A stretch of DNA of 27,154 nt from a virus (IMGVR_UViG_3300046534_001152:1-27154); one strand, 5' to 3'. Positions 1 through 5,946 are shown, numbered from the stretch's first letter. Translations and numbers: made by a program. The notes: generated by a model not told the origin, from the sequence alone.

Positions 1-504
1 CTCAACCAAGCATTCTGCATAAATATCATCGTAATAACTTTTGATCATCGACTTAATTTGATCAAAGGTTTTATTCATAAGCGAGTATCCGCCGATCTTT
101 GCCGTTATCTTGTAGCTCACTGGGTCGTTGTTGTTGCCGTCAATTACTCTACTGAGGCATTGACTAAGGCTTGGCAGTCTGCACGCCGCACGAAGGAACT
201 CAGAGACGCTAGGGTTCCAGTCTGACAGCATCGCGAAAGCGTCAACACCTCGGCGTAATTGTTTATTGCTAAGTCCTGATAGCTTTTGAGACCATACAAG
301 CTTACCAACTTCCATTGCATCCGCTCCCGTAAAGTTCGAGCGCCACCGAGCGCCATAGATTGCGTTCATTTCTAAAAAAAACTGATCTGTTTTAGCACTA
401 GAAAGCCTCGGAAGGGTCGTAAGAGTTTCTAGCGTCGGCAACGATTCGCTCACCGGCTTGTTGACTTGGGGAAGTAAATCTTGAACCTTGGTTATTTTTT
501 GCAT
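1..504 (-). CDS. P-type replication protein (helicase loader), partial
   Basis: This leftward frame is open from an ATG at 504 to the left edge (168 codons visible), so the C-terminus lies outside the window. Residues about 40-110 (FFLEMNAIYGARW, then GKLVWSQKLSGLSNKQLRRGV and DWNPSVSEFLRAAC) follow the pattern of lambda P / phage replication P proteins, which bring the host DnaB helicase to the O-bound origin. The start is supported by a GGGA element 6 nt upstream and by position: it begins inside the last 107 nt of the O-like gene in another frame, the usual O-P overlap. No contradictory stop is seen. Family assignment is from motif memory, not from a search. Confidence 0.75.
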   Translation of the reverse strand, partial: MQKITKVQDLLPQVNKPVSESLPTLETLTTLPRLSSAKTDQFFLEMNAIYGARWRSNFTGADAMEVGKLVWSQKLSGLSNKQLRRGVDAFAMLSDWNPSVSEFLRAACRLPSLSQCLSRVIDGNNNDPVSYKITAKIGGYSLMNKTFDQIKSMIKSYYDDIYAECLVE

Positions 505-1234
505 AGTTGTTCCCGTTGTTTATGTATTCAGGTTTGACAGTCTGCCATTGCTCGTTGTCCAGTCTGTCCATGGCTTGATCAAGTGTTTGGAATAAGCCCT
601 GATCAATGCAGGTCTGAAAGTTGTTAATTACAAGTTTGATTTTCTTATCGGTGTTGGCTGGTTTCTTAATATCCGCTCGATGCTTTACGATTCTTTTAAT
701 CAAAGCCAAGTCAACACAAAGCGCCTCAGCAAGCGCAGCGTGTTTATCTTTTATTAGTTCTTTCTTCTCTTCTCTTCTCTTCTCTTCTCTAGCTAACGGC
801 TTCGCTAACTCTTCAGGCGTTAGTTCAGCGTTAGCGCTTGCGTTAGTATTGGCGTCAGTTGCTTTCAGCTCTTTCTCTTCAGCATCACGTAAAGCCTTTA
901 GCTTAGCCACTCTTCGCGCTGTATTGGCTCTTTTCTTAGCGCTGGCACCATTGTGGTTATCAAAGTTTGGTATCGTCAGCGTTTCGCCCTCTTCGCGCAT
1001 CCAGTCGACCGATATCATACAATTAACGAAACCGGTAACGCCAACAGACCTATCCAGTAACAATTTGCTAACGCTCGGAGCGTTACCTTCTTCGCTATGA
1101 GAGTCGAACCACGACCACACTCTAATGAGCTTTCCAACAACCGCGTCAGGGTCTATAGAAAGGTCGTGAGCCATCTGTAATATCTCAGGCTTGTCAGGCG
1201 TTGAGGTCTCTACTTTTAACCAGTCGCCAGCCAT
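398..1234 (-). CDS. O-type phage replication initiator
   Basis: The 278-residue product has the N-terminal block MAGDWLKVETSTPDKPEILQ followed by DPDAVVGKLIRVWSWFDSHSEEGNAPSV, typical of phage O-like/DnaT-like replication proteins whose N-terminal winged-helix domain binds the origin. A low-complexity, highly charged linker (about 100-165, including REEKRREEKKE) separates it from a C-terminal part (about 165-278) expected to contact the P protein and helicase. The start ATG overlaps the previous stop (TAATG). DNA inside the linker holds the candidate origin motifs (see 740-846) and five TTCTC repeats. Neighbourhood with a P-like gene makes the role convincing; the exact subfamily is uncertain. 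Confidence 0.75.
   Translation of the reverse strand: MAGDWLKVETSTPDKPEILQMAHDLSIDPDAVVGKLIRVWSWFDSHSEEGNAPSVSKLLLDRSVGVTGFVNCMISVDWMREEGETLTIPNFDNHNGASAKKRANTARRVAKLKALRDAEEKELKATDANTNASANAELTPEELAKPLAREEKRREEKKELIKDKHAALAEALCVDLALIKRIVKHRADIKKPANTDKKIKLVINNFQTCIDQGLFQTLDQAMDRLDNEQWQTVKPEYINNGNNYAKNNQGSRFTSPSQQAGERIVADARNSYDPSEAF
740..846. other. candidate replication origin inside the O-like gene
   Basis: Five copies of GTTAG or its complement CTAAC occur at near helical spacing: CTAAC at 793 and 805, then GTTAG at 819, 830 and 842. The last three are part of GCGTTAG (817-823, 828-834, 840-846). On the downstream side of the O gene they are followed by a pure pyrimidine tract (five TTCTC units, 765-789) and an AT-rich run near 741-760. 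Lambda-type origins also lie in O and consist of initiator-binding iterons followed by an AT-rich, purine-biased segment. The motifs fall in a protein linker rich in N-A and E-L-T codons, so a coding explanation remains possible. Confidence 0.4.
765..789. repeat. five tandem TTCTC pentamers
   Basis: TTCTC is repeated five times without error, giving a polypyrimidine (+) / polypurine (-) tract that encodes part of the charged REEKRREEKKE linker of the O-like protein. A unit of five changes the reading frame if one copy is gained or lost. Confidence 0.9.
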
Positions 1235-1464
1235 TATGATTTCACCAGTCTGTATTCGCCCACTTTCTTGCGCTTACCGTTTCGCATGATATATTTATCT
1301 AGCGTCTCAATCGTTAGCTCTGGATTACTGACGCGCAGTTGATGACGCAATTGGTATATCACGTCAGGAATCTTATTGACCCCGTATAGGGCGCACGTCG
1401 TGTTGTCAGTGCCTATAATATCGCCTCGCTTGAGGTCGGCCAGTACCATTGAATTAGCGCTCAT
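1234..1464 (-). CDS. small HTH-like protein of the replication operon
   Basis: From an ATG at 1464 the product has 76 residues (MSANSMVLADLKRGDIIGTD...). A longer frame reaches 1506, but the 1464 start has a GGAG element 8 nt upstream and overlaps the preceding stop by only 11 nt, so I prefer it. The middle (ALYGVNKIPDVIYQLRHQLR) and the C-terminus (RNGKRKKVGEYRLVKS) look like a small winged-helix fold: helix, short turn, second helix with basic residues, then a strand ending. Its stop overlaps the O-like start (TAATG), so translation is probably coupled. DNA binding is inferred; no family name can be given with certainty. Confidence 0.55.
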   Translation of the reverse strand: MSANSMVLADLKRGDIIGTDNTTCALYGVNKIPDVIYQLRHQLRVSNPELTIETLDKYIMRNGKRKKVGEYRLVKS

Positions 1465-1666
1465 GACGGGCCTCCAGTTCACGCTTAAAGCGCTGTATGT
1501 CGGCAAGCGTTAGAGTGTCACCAGCAGTATTTACTGAAAGTCCGGCCCCGCTAGGCTTGGCCTCGCTATTATAAATTACAATAGTCCCATCGCGGAAGTC
1601 TGACGCGATCACATTGCCGACATGCTTAACAAGCAATGCCTCGAGGTCTTCTAGGAATTCTTTCAT
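1454..1666 (-). CDS. small protein, paralogue of the next gene upstream
   Basis: This 70-residue product begins MKEFLEDLEALL and ends LTLADIQRFKRELEARHER. The frame at 1663-1848 has the same architecture (MKEFQEKLDKLEAL ... LTPWDFKRFKRE), pointing to a tandem duplication. Both show an N-terminal amphipathic helix, a short beta-like core with an isoleucine/valine-rich strand and a basic C-terminal helix. The start ATG overlaps the preceding stop in an ATGA and has GGGGGT as ribosome site. Function is not recognised; position between the methyltransferase and O/P suggests an early accessory role. Confidence 0.6.
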   Translation of the reverse strand: MKEFLEDLEALLVKHVGNVIASDFRDGTIVIYNSEAKPSGAGLSVNTAGDTLTLADIQRFKRELEARHER

Positions 1667-1848
1667 GATTTACCCCCTGACTCACGCTTAAATCGCTTAA
1701 AGTCCCATGGGGTCAAGTTGAAGCCGTTAGTTTTTACCGAGTGATAGAAATCGCAAACGATGATTTTCTTGCCTTCAATGTGAATGAAAAGGTCGAGCTC
1801 ATTCATTAGAGCTTCAAGCTTATCTAGCTTTTCTTGGAATTCTTTCAT
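1663..1848 (-). CDS. small protein, first member of the tandem paralogue pair
   Basis: This 61-residue protein shares the N-terminus MKEF, the spacing of leucines in the first helix, an I-x-x-x-DF strand and the C-terminal RFKRE with the following gene. Nucleotide similarity is also visible at both ends: GGAATTCTTTCAT is identical at the two starts, and a CACGCTTAAA stretch is shared near the ends. It is linked to both neighbours by 4-nt ATGA overlaps and has a GAGGT ribosome site. Function unknown. Confidence 0.6.
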   Translation of the reverse strand: MKEFQEKLDKLEALMNELDLFIHIEGKKIIVCDFYHSVKTNGFNLTPWDFKRFKRESGGKS

Positions 1849-2042
1849 AGTACCTCGAAGAAGCCGCGATTAGTGGCGTTTAACCCCGAAGGGGTCAACT
1901 CATAAGTTTCAGTAAATATAATTCTCGATATTAGTCCTCGATAAATCATTGCTTTCGCAGTATTTTTTGGAATTGACGATATTGGCACTGGCCCGTCGAT
2001 TAATATCTTAAGGTGTTTTATTACTCCTTTAGGTAGCTTCAT
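1845..2042 (-). CDS. small winged-helix-like protein, unknown function
   Basis: The 65-residue product has the order helix (GVIKHLKILI), PVPISSIPKNTAKAMIYRGL, then IIFTETYELTPSGLNATNRG. The pattern x-RGLI-x(6)-YELTPSG resembles the recognition helix and wing of small winged-helix proteins, but this is a visual impression only. The start ATG overlaps the methyltransferase stop (ATGA) and its own stop overlaps the next start in the same way, placing it in a translationally coupled chain of four genes (2638 to 1454). Confidence 0.55.
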   Translation of the reverse strand: MKLPKGVIKHLKILIDGPVPISSIPKNTAKAMIYRGLISRIIFTETYELTPSGLNATNRGFFEVL

Positions 2043-2638
2043 TTCTTTTTCTCCAATACTAAAAAATAACTATGGAACTTTCTGGCGTGCTTTTGATTTG
2101 AATGGTTGTGTCCAATTATCCTATTCTTTGCATTTAGAATAAATATATCCTTGCAATAGAACCCTAGTTTTTCAGCCTCATTTATTATGTGGATATGCGA
2201 CCACCACTGCTTTCCACTGCTAACCGTGTCCTGGCACTTGAATATCAGTACCCCTTTGTCCTTTAGCACTCTGTGAAACTCCACAAGGCACCTGTCGTAC
2301 CACTCCCAAACGTCCGCCATATACCTAAATCCGTGAAATCTTTCGCCAATTATGCCGGTCGGCTTTTGTTTAGTGTAGCCAGCTAAAAATGGAGGATCGA
2401 ACATTATTGATCGTATGACTCCACTGTCAATGGCAGGCAGGCTCGCAGCATCGGCCTTCTCAATACTTGAATCCATAGGGTATAAGTCAGATTTAATTCG
2501 CGGCTGATTAATCATAGGGTGATCGTAAAACTTACCCTTTGAATAAGTTGGATCTAACCATATCTGACCATCAGTGATGTGTAGGGCTATTATATTTCTA
2601 ATTATTTCATGCTGGTCGTAACTAGTAGTTTTAATCAT
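2039..2638 (-). CDS. orphan class I SAM-dependent DNA methyltransferase
   Basis: The 199-residue protein carries WLDPTYSKGKFY at about 27-38, a SAM-binding motif I variant in which the glycine-rich loop is replaced by SKG. FDPPF at 80-84 is the catalytic motif IV of amino-methyltransferases (N6-adenine or N4-cytosine). WEWYDRCLVEFHRVLKDKG and VLIFKCQD follow, then HARKFHSYFLV near the end. Motif I precedes motif IV. No restriction enzyme is adjacent, so the likely role is protecting phage DNA from host restriction or marking it. Compact single-domain size is common among phage orphan enzymes. Base specificity cannot be read from the sequence. Confidence 0.75.
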   Translation of the reverse strand: MIKTTSYDQHEIIRNIIALHITDGQIWLDPTYSKGKFYDHPMINQPRIKSDLYPMDSSIEKADAASLPAIDSGVIRSIMFDPPFLAGYTKQKPTGIIGERFHGFRYMADVWEWYDRCLVEFHRVLKDKGVLIFKCQDTVSSGKQWWSHIHIINEAEKLGFYCKDIFILNAKNRIIGHNHSNQKHARKFHSYFLVLEKKK

Positions 2639-2806
2639 GTGATTATCCTATTTAGCGGAATCCTTTCGGCTTTCTAGGAATTCCAAGTTTAAATTGACCC
2701 AAGTTTAGTAAATGGAGCTGGTGGCAACTTGGAACCGGACACAGGAGCTACCCATATCTTTTACCAGCGGTGTTATTGTAATACGGTCATTCGTTTTGAT
2801 CAAGGG

Positions 2807-3004
2807 TTATTTAGTCGGTCCCCAATCATCAGGCATGAGCTTTTGCAGCTTATCTACAGCGCAGGCCAAAGTCATGATATCCGGCTTGTATCTCTTTCCG
2901 TTTAAGTCTTTAGAGCCATAGCCGTTCAAAGTCATTTCAAGGTCTTCTCGCAAAGCCTCGACCATTGCTGTAGCTAAAAGCTCCCAGTTTATTTTATCGC
3001 TCAT
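2807..3004 (-). CDS. small hypothetical protein
   Basis: The 65-residue acidic product (MSDKINWELLATAMVEALRE...) is predicted to be mostly helical, ending with MPDDWGPTK. The start has a good ribosome site (AAGAGGT, 5 nt spacing). The next 168 nt (2639-2806) towards the methyltransferase contain no convincing gene. The same frame continues after the TAA for 35 codons without an ATG at its beginning. Function not recognised. Confidence 0.55.
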   Translation of the reverse strand: MSDKINWELLATAMVEALREDLEMTLNGYGSKDLNGKRYKPDIMTLACAVDKLQKLMPDDWGPTK

Positions 3005-3028
3005 ACTTACCTCTTATTGTTTATGTTA

Positions 3029-3250
3029 TTAGTTAGCTTGATCTACTTCGAGCAATCCCGCACCCTTGGCGCAATCGTCGCAATACGGCAAGCCTTCGTC
3101 ATCTAGAGTATTGTCCTCTTCACAATTACCCGTGGGCTCATCACATTTACAGCAAATCTCCAGGGTGCCAGGATAGTTTGCGCTATTCCAAGATTCATGC
3201 TCACATTGAGTCAATGATTGTCTTCTTCCGTTTGGCCATGTGTTACTCAT
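3029..3250 (-). CDS. cysteine-rich, probably zinc-binding small protein
   Basis: Seventy-three residues include C16-E-H18, C33-C34-K-C36, C43 and a C-terminal YCDDC, the spacing of a small treble-clef or zinc-ribbon-like protein. Acidic residues between the cysteine clusters (CEEDNTLDDEG) are typical of short phage zinc proteins of unknown role. The ribosome site GAGGA lies 7 nt before the ATG. Zinc binding is inferred from cysteine spacing; nucleic-acid or protein contact is open. Confidence 0.6.
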   Translation of the reverse strand: MSNTWPNGRRQSLTQCEHESWNSANYPGTLEICCKCDEPTGNCEEDNTLDDEGLPYCDDCAKGAGLLEVDQAN

Positions 3251-3276
3251 TATTTAATCCTCGCTTATCGTTTTCG

Positions 3277-3582
3277 TTAGCTATCAGTTTGCTTTAAATC
3301 TCTACGCCAATTGTTTGGAACGTTCGGATTATCAACATGGTTCTTTGCTATTCCAATACCGAAGCCAAGAATAATCAAAGTTACCGACCAGTCCCAATTT
3401 GAATGCTCATAAAGATTTCTAACAAAATAGAATTGTGTTCTAAGGAATACTCCAAATTCAGGGCAGTTTTTAATTTTCAATATCTTTGGAAAGAAAAGTT
3501 CAACCGTGTACCTGCCGAAGAAAAACGATACCCTGTCAATCTGAACGTCTACCTTGTTATTTAAAATCGTGTATGTTTTCAT
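3277..3582 (-). CDS. hypothetical protein with one hydrophobic segment
   Basis: The 101-residue product is rich in aromatic residues (VSFFFGRYTVELFFPKI; TQFYFVRNLYEHSNWDW) and has one moderately hydrophobic stretch, SVTLIILGFGIGIA, at about 66-79 that could sit in a membrane. The start overlaps the preceding stop in an ATGA with AAGG as ribosome site. The gene is more AT-rich than its neighbours. No family recognised. Confidence 0.5.
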   Translation of the reverse strand: MKTYTILNNKVDVQIDRVSFFFGRYTVELFFPKILKIKNCPEFGVFLRTQFYFVRNLYEHSNWDWSVTLIILGFGIGIAKNHVDNPNVPNNWRRDLKQTDS

Positions 3583-3812
3583 TTTGTAACCTTAATATTT
3601 TCGTTAGCCCTTAGCACAAGCTCGTACAAGCATATGCAATCATAAGGGTTGGCCTCGTTATGGCTTGATTTAGTTATTGCCATTACTGGCAATTCAATCT
3701 CTTTTAGCCACTCGCTCAAGTGTGACTTATTTCCAAACTCGCGTTTCAATAACTCTAGGTCTAACCGCAAGTCCTGAGCGAATCTAGGATCTCGATTAGA
3801 GATGACCCCCAT
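3579..3812 (-). CDS. small hypothetical protein
   Basis: The frame opens with a TTG at 3845, but the first ATG is at 3812 (MGVISNRDPRFAQ...), giving 77 residues. Neither start has a strong ribosome site; I chose the ATG because it reduces the out-of-frame overlap with the gene ending at 3761 from 85 to 52 nt. The sequence has a charged helical middle (LRLDLELLKREFG, LSEWLKEIEL) and ends IKVTK with a stop overlapping the next start. Function unknown. Confidence 0.45.
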   Translation of the reverse strand: MGVISNRDPRFAQDLRLDLELLKREFGNKSHLSEWLKEIELPVMAITKSSHNEANPYDCICLYELVLRANENIKVTK

Positions 3813-3940
3813 CCAGTCAGACCGTTCCAATTGCAATATTCGCAAAACAAATAATTTGCCGATGCTTGGCTAATTTCTTCATCAGTTAGGTTCTCCCCAA
3901 GATCCGCGAGAATGTGTGGTGGTATTTTTTCAATGTTCAT
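3761..3940 (-). CDS. small hypothetical protein (59 aa)
   Basis: A 59-codon frame runs from ATG at 3940 to TAG at 3761 (MNIEKIPPHILADLGENLTD..., then FCEYCNWNGLTGWGSSLIEILDSL). The ATG overlaps the previous stop in an ATGA, good evidence of a coupled gene. The C-E-Y-C-N-W-x-G-L-x-G-WG pattern recalls small phage proteins with an EFCEWHGL-like core, but I cannot name the family. Its 3' end overlaps the next gene in a different frame. Confidence 0.55.
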   Translation of the reverse strand: MNIEKIPPHILADLGENLTDEEISQASANYLFCEYCNWNGLTGWGSSLIEILDSLRTCG

Positions 3941-4143
3941 TTTGTTGCCTCTGTTGGTTGTTGTATTGTTCGGTAAATGTAATTAATCCTGGCTGAAGAT
4001 ACGGGGAATGTATCTTTTCGCTCACACCATTCCATTATTATCAAGACGCCCTCGTCGGGCAGGTATCGAATGAAGCAGAAGTGTCGATGCCATTCTTTGA
4101 TTCTGTCTTTTTTGTGTCGTGCGCACTCCCATTTTAGCCTCAT
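3937..4143 (-). CDS. small basic hypothetical protein
   Basis: The 68-residue product begins with a very basic stretch (RLKWECARHKKDRIKEWHRH) followed by a beta-like middle (FCFIRYLPDEGVLIIMEWCER). No clear ribosome site precedes the ATG; the next gene is coupled by an ATGA overlap. Function not recognised. Confidence 0.5.
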   Translation of the reverse strand: MRLKWECARHKKDRIKEWHRHFCFIRYLPDEGVLIIMEWCERKDTFPVSSARINYIYRTIQQPTEATK

Positions 4144-4152
4144 GTTATTGCG

Positions 4153-4341
4153 TTACAATTGGTCGTCGTGAGAATAGGCAAGATTTCTTAATTCCTCGGC
4201 TTTCTCTTGAAAGTATTTATCTTGATATTCAATGCCGCCGCCATATTCCTGTTTGTGGAGCTCGTTAGCTGCTTTCATGCCTTCAATTTCAGCTTGTACA
4301 GCCAAAACCATTGCCAATCTTCTTACGTCTGCGCTTTCCAT
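4153..4341 (-). CDS. small helical hypothetical protein
   Basis: The 62-residue product is predicted almost entirely helical (ADVRRLAMVLAVQAEIEGMKAANELHK; QEKAEELRNLAY). The start has a strong AGAGGA ribosome site within a leader (AATAAGAGGATTAAAC) that recurs before several genes of this operon. Function unknown. Confidence 0.5.
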   Translation of the reverse strand: MESADVRRLAMVLAVQAEIEGMKAANELHKQEYGGGIEYQDKYFQEKAEELRNLAYSHDDQL

Positions 4342-4352
4342 GTTTAATCCTC

Positions 4353-4535
4353 TTATTGGTTATCTGCGCGCTCTATTCTTCGGCGCATACTGTAATTCGG
4401 AATCAGCGCCAAATTCATACCGCAGGCGTTGCATAGTCTTATCTCTTCGTCTATCTGTAGTTGTGAGCTGTAGCCACTTCGGTCGTACTCTTGACCGGTT
4501 TTTAGGTTTACGATTTTGTATCTTGCGTTAGCCAT
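4353..4535 (-). CDS. small hypothetical protein
   Basis: The 60-residue product (MANARYKIVNLKTGQEYDRSGYSSQ...) has an N-terminal beta-hairpin-like segment (YKIVNLKTGQEY) and a C-x-x-C (CNAC) at about 35-38 with a basic C-terminus (MRRRIERADNQ). It overlaps the preceding gene by 8 nt and has GAGAG as ribosome site. The two cysteines alone do not establish metal binding. Confidence 0.5.
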   Translation of the reverse strand: MANARYKIVNLKTGQEYDRSGYSSQLQIDEEIRLCNACGMNLALIPNYSMRRRIERADNQ

Positions 4536-4782
4536 GATTTAATCTCTCGTTTATTGTGTTAATTATTTCCCATCGGTGCCAAGGATATCCAGAAGCTACA
4601 GTCTTGATTTTGCCCGAGAGCTCCAGTTTTGATATAATCGCTCTAAGCTTAGGGCTTTCTGCCATAGCCCAAGTGCTTAGCTTTGGGTCTCTCAATAGAG
4701 CGCTCAATACAGACCCTTCAGTTAGCTTTGATTTTGGTATGTCTGCGGCTGATCCGCTAAAGCTATCTATAAATGCTTTCAC
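4528..4782 (-). CDS. hypothetical protein with possible winged-helix C-terminus
   Basis: Eighty-four residues start at a GTG that overlaps the TGA of the amber-interrupted gene upstream (GTGA). The first third is low-hydrophobicity (FIDSFSGSAADIPKSKL). The rest, SPKLRAIISKLELSGKIKTV followed by YPWHRWEI, looks like a helix-turn-helix with a short wing. Inference only. Its dependence on an upstream stop for coupling suggests its translation may be reduced by the amber codon upstream. Confidence 0.5.
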   Translation of the reverse strand: MKAFIDSFSGSAADIPKSKLTEGSVLSALLRDPKLSTWAMAESPKLRAIISKLELSGKIKTVASGYPWHRWEIINTINERLNHG

Positions 4783-5048
4783 GCGCAGTTGTGCCGATCT
4801 GCAATGTCAGCAACTCTCGCATCGGTTTCAATCCAGTGCTTAGGATCGGCACATGCATCAAAAGGGTCTGGCCCCACTTGAAACCAATAAACTACTTGAC
4901 AGCAAAGACAATCTTTGGCCGTCCTCTTTGTTGGCGATTTAAGCAGCTTGTCTAAATCACTCTAGTCAACGTAACCACCGGTCATATCATCGGCGGGGGC
5001 AATAGACCACAAGTAACAATGATCTTTATATGCTTGTTCGTATGTCAT
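4779..5048 (-). pseudogene. small phage gene interrupted by an in-frame amber codon
   Basis: From ATG 5048 the frame reads 28 codons (MTYEQAYKDHCYLWSIAPAD, then DMTGGYVD), meets TAG at 4964-4962, and continues for 60 codons in the same frame (SDLDKLLKSPTKRTAKDCLC..., YWFQVGPDPFDACADPKHW) to TGA at 4779. Both parts read as one protein: the second half has no start codon or ribosome site of its own, and both ends keep the overlapping junctions of the operon (ATGA at 5048, GTGA at 4782). The position between VD and SDL would suit a glutamine (CAG to TAG is one transition). TAG is an ordinary terminator elsewhere here (for example at 10600), so recoding is unlikely. Function unknown. Confidence 0.7.
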
Positions 5049-5293
5049 TTCATTTCTCTCTTATTGTTTTGGTATCTATCTGCATACTCTTGGCAATACA
5101 CCATGTGACCGAGCGGCGTTATAGCCCAGCCTAAAACTTCAATCAATGGAAAATCCCTTAATGATTTTCTATCTTTATAGCAATAATTAAGGCCCTCTAG
5201 TCGAGTAAATATCTCTTCTTTTGACTGAACCAGTTCGGCTATACAATCGGCATAAAATAATCTGCCGAGCGCTTTAAATTCTCTCTTATTCAT
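5045..5293 (-). CDS. small hypothetical protein
   Basis: I take the ATG at 5293 (MNKREFKALGRLFYADCIAE...), which has AGAGAG 8 nt upstream, over the GTG at 5329. The product has 82 residues and is helical at first (ALGRLFYADCIAELVQSKEEIFTRLEGLNY). A hydrophobic stretch, FPLIEVLGWAITPLGHMVYC, follows. The stop overlaps the start of the amber-interrupted gene. Function unknown. Confidence 0.5.
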   Translation of the reverse strand: MNKREFKALGRLFYADCIAELVQSKEEIFTRLEGLNYCYKDRKSLRDFPLIEVLGWAITPLGHMVYCQEYADRYQNNKREMK

Positions 5294-5295
5294 TG

Positions 5296-5403
5296 TTAAT
5301 ATCTCTCTAACTGTATATCGATAAACCACATAACCAGTACGGCTAGTGGCATGTATAGTGGGTTGGGTGGGGCTATCATTTGCTTTATAGCCCCGTAGTA
5401 CAT
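5296..5403 (-). CDS. possible 35-aa membrane peptide
   Basis: A short frame (ATG 5403 to TAA 5296) encodes MYYGAIKQMIAPPNPLYMPL and then AVLVMWFIDIQLERY, a single hydrophobic segment of about 14 residues. AGGG lies 4 nt before the ATG and the stop sits 2 nt before the next gene's start. It fills an otherwise empty gap, but a perfect 8-bp hairpin lies inside it, so the region could be regulatory instead. Confidence 0.35.
   Translation of the reverse strand: MYYGAIKQMIAPPNPLYMPLAVLVMWFIDIQLERY
5369..5394 (-). repeat. perfect 8-bp inverted repeat (hairpin)
   Basis: GGGGCTAT (5369-5376) and ATAGCCCC (5387-5394) pair perfectly around a 10-nt loop. A second small dyad, GATAG-TGG-CTATC (5421-5433), shares the CTATC/GATAG core, so alternative pairing in the leftward mRNA is possible. 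There is no T-run, so it is not an obvious terminator. Confidence 0.6.
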
Positions 5404-5431
5404 GCTGCCCTGGTGTTAATGATAGTGGCTA

Positions 5432-5716
5432 TCACGCCTTGCCCTTAATGTCGCGCGGCAATGGGAACTCTCGACCGTCCATTTTACTGTCATACCACTC
5501 CTGAACCTTTTCAGGTGATTCGGGCCAATCTTCGTCATATCCCGCGATGGAATTATTTAGCCACTCTTTAGCGCCCTCAGAATTTCCACTATCTGAAAGG
5601 GTTATTGAGCTGACAATACATAGTATTAGCTTGTCGACCATGTAGGCGTTCTGCCTAGCTATTAGCGTCACCCGCTCAAGCTTGGTTAAATCTGCAACTC
5701 TTACATCTTTACTCAT
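5432..5716 (-). CDS. small acidic hypothetical protein
   Basis: The 94-residue product starts after a GGAG element (8 nt spacing). It is helical at first (LTKLERVTLIARQNAYMVDKLILCIVSSI), then acidic and tryptophan-rich (EWLNNSIAGYDEDWPESPEKVQEWYDSKMDG). No family recognised. Confidence 0.55.
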   Translation of the reverse strand: MSKDVRVADLTKLERVTLIARQNAYMVDKLILCIVSSITLSDSGNSEGAKEWLNNSIAGYDEDWPESPEKVQEWYDSKMDGREFPLPRDIKGKA

Positions 5717-5740
5717 TTTATTGCTCCGTTGTTAGGGTTA

Positions 5741-5929
5741 TTATTCGTTAACGATTTCTACGCCGCCATTGATATAGTTACATGACCAGTCATCCCAGTA
5801 TCCGTCCATTAGCTTTTCTCTTTCTTCGTCTGTTTTGCACTCACTCCATTCGGTTTCGCAAATATCAATAATGTCTTCTCGCTTAGCATTTGCAAAACCG
5901 ATGCTTAAAGTTACTTTTAATTTTGGCAT
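5741..5929 (-). CDS. small conserved phage protein
   Basis: The 62-residue product begins MPKLKVTLSIGFANAKREDI and ends WDDWSCNYINGGVEIVNE. This K-V-T-L-S-I-GF opening with an E-W-x-x-C-x-T-x-EER-x-K-L core and a terminal WxxNYIxGG is a pattern I associate with a small phage family of unknown function (possibly DUF7167, from memory). GGAG lies 8 nt before the ATG. It follows directly after the terminator-like structure downstream of the Cro-like gene. Confidence 0.6.
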   Translation of the reverse strand: MPKLKVTLSIGFANAKREDIIDICETEWSECKTDEEREKLMDGYWDDWSCNYINGGVEIVNE

Positions 5930-5946
5930 GTTATTTACTCCGTTGT

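Noticed and set aside
144-356. Leftward 70-codon frame
   Set aside because: It is an alternative frame of the P-like gene, whose own frame runs uninterrupted from 504 to the edge and matches a known replication family.
621-1100. Rightward 159-codon frame opposite the O-like gene
   Set aside because: It is antisense to a well-supported replication gene; its serine/leucine/alanine-rich composition is the mirror of the charged linker.
2639-2806. Frame continuing after the stop of the 65-aa gene (TNDRITITPLVKDMG...)
   Set aside because: It reads rather protein-like for about 30 codons but has no start with a ribosome site; too weak to list as a gene or as readthrough.
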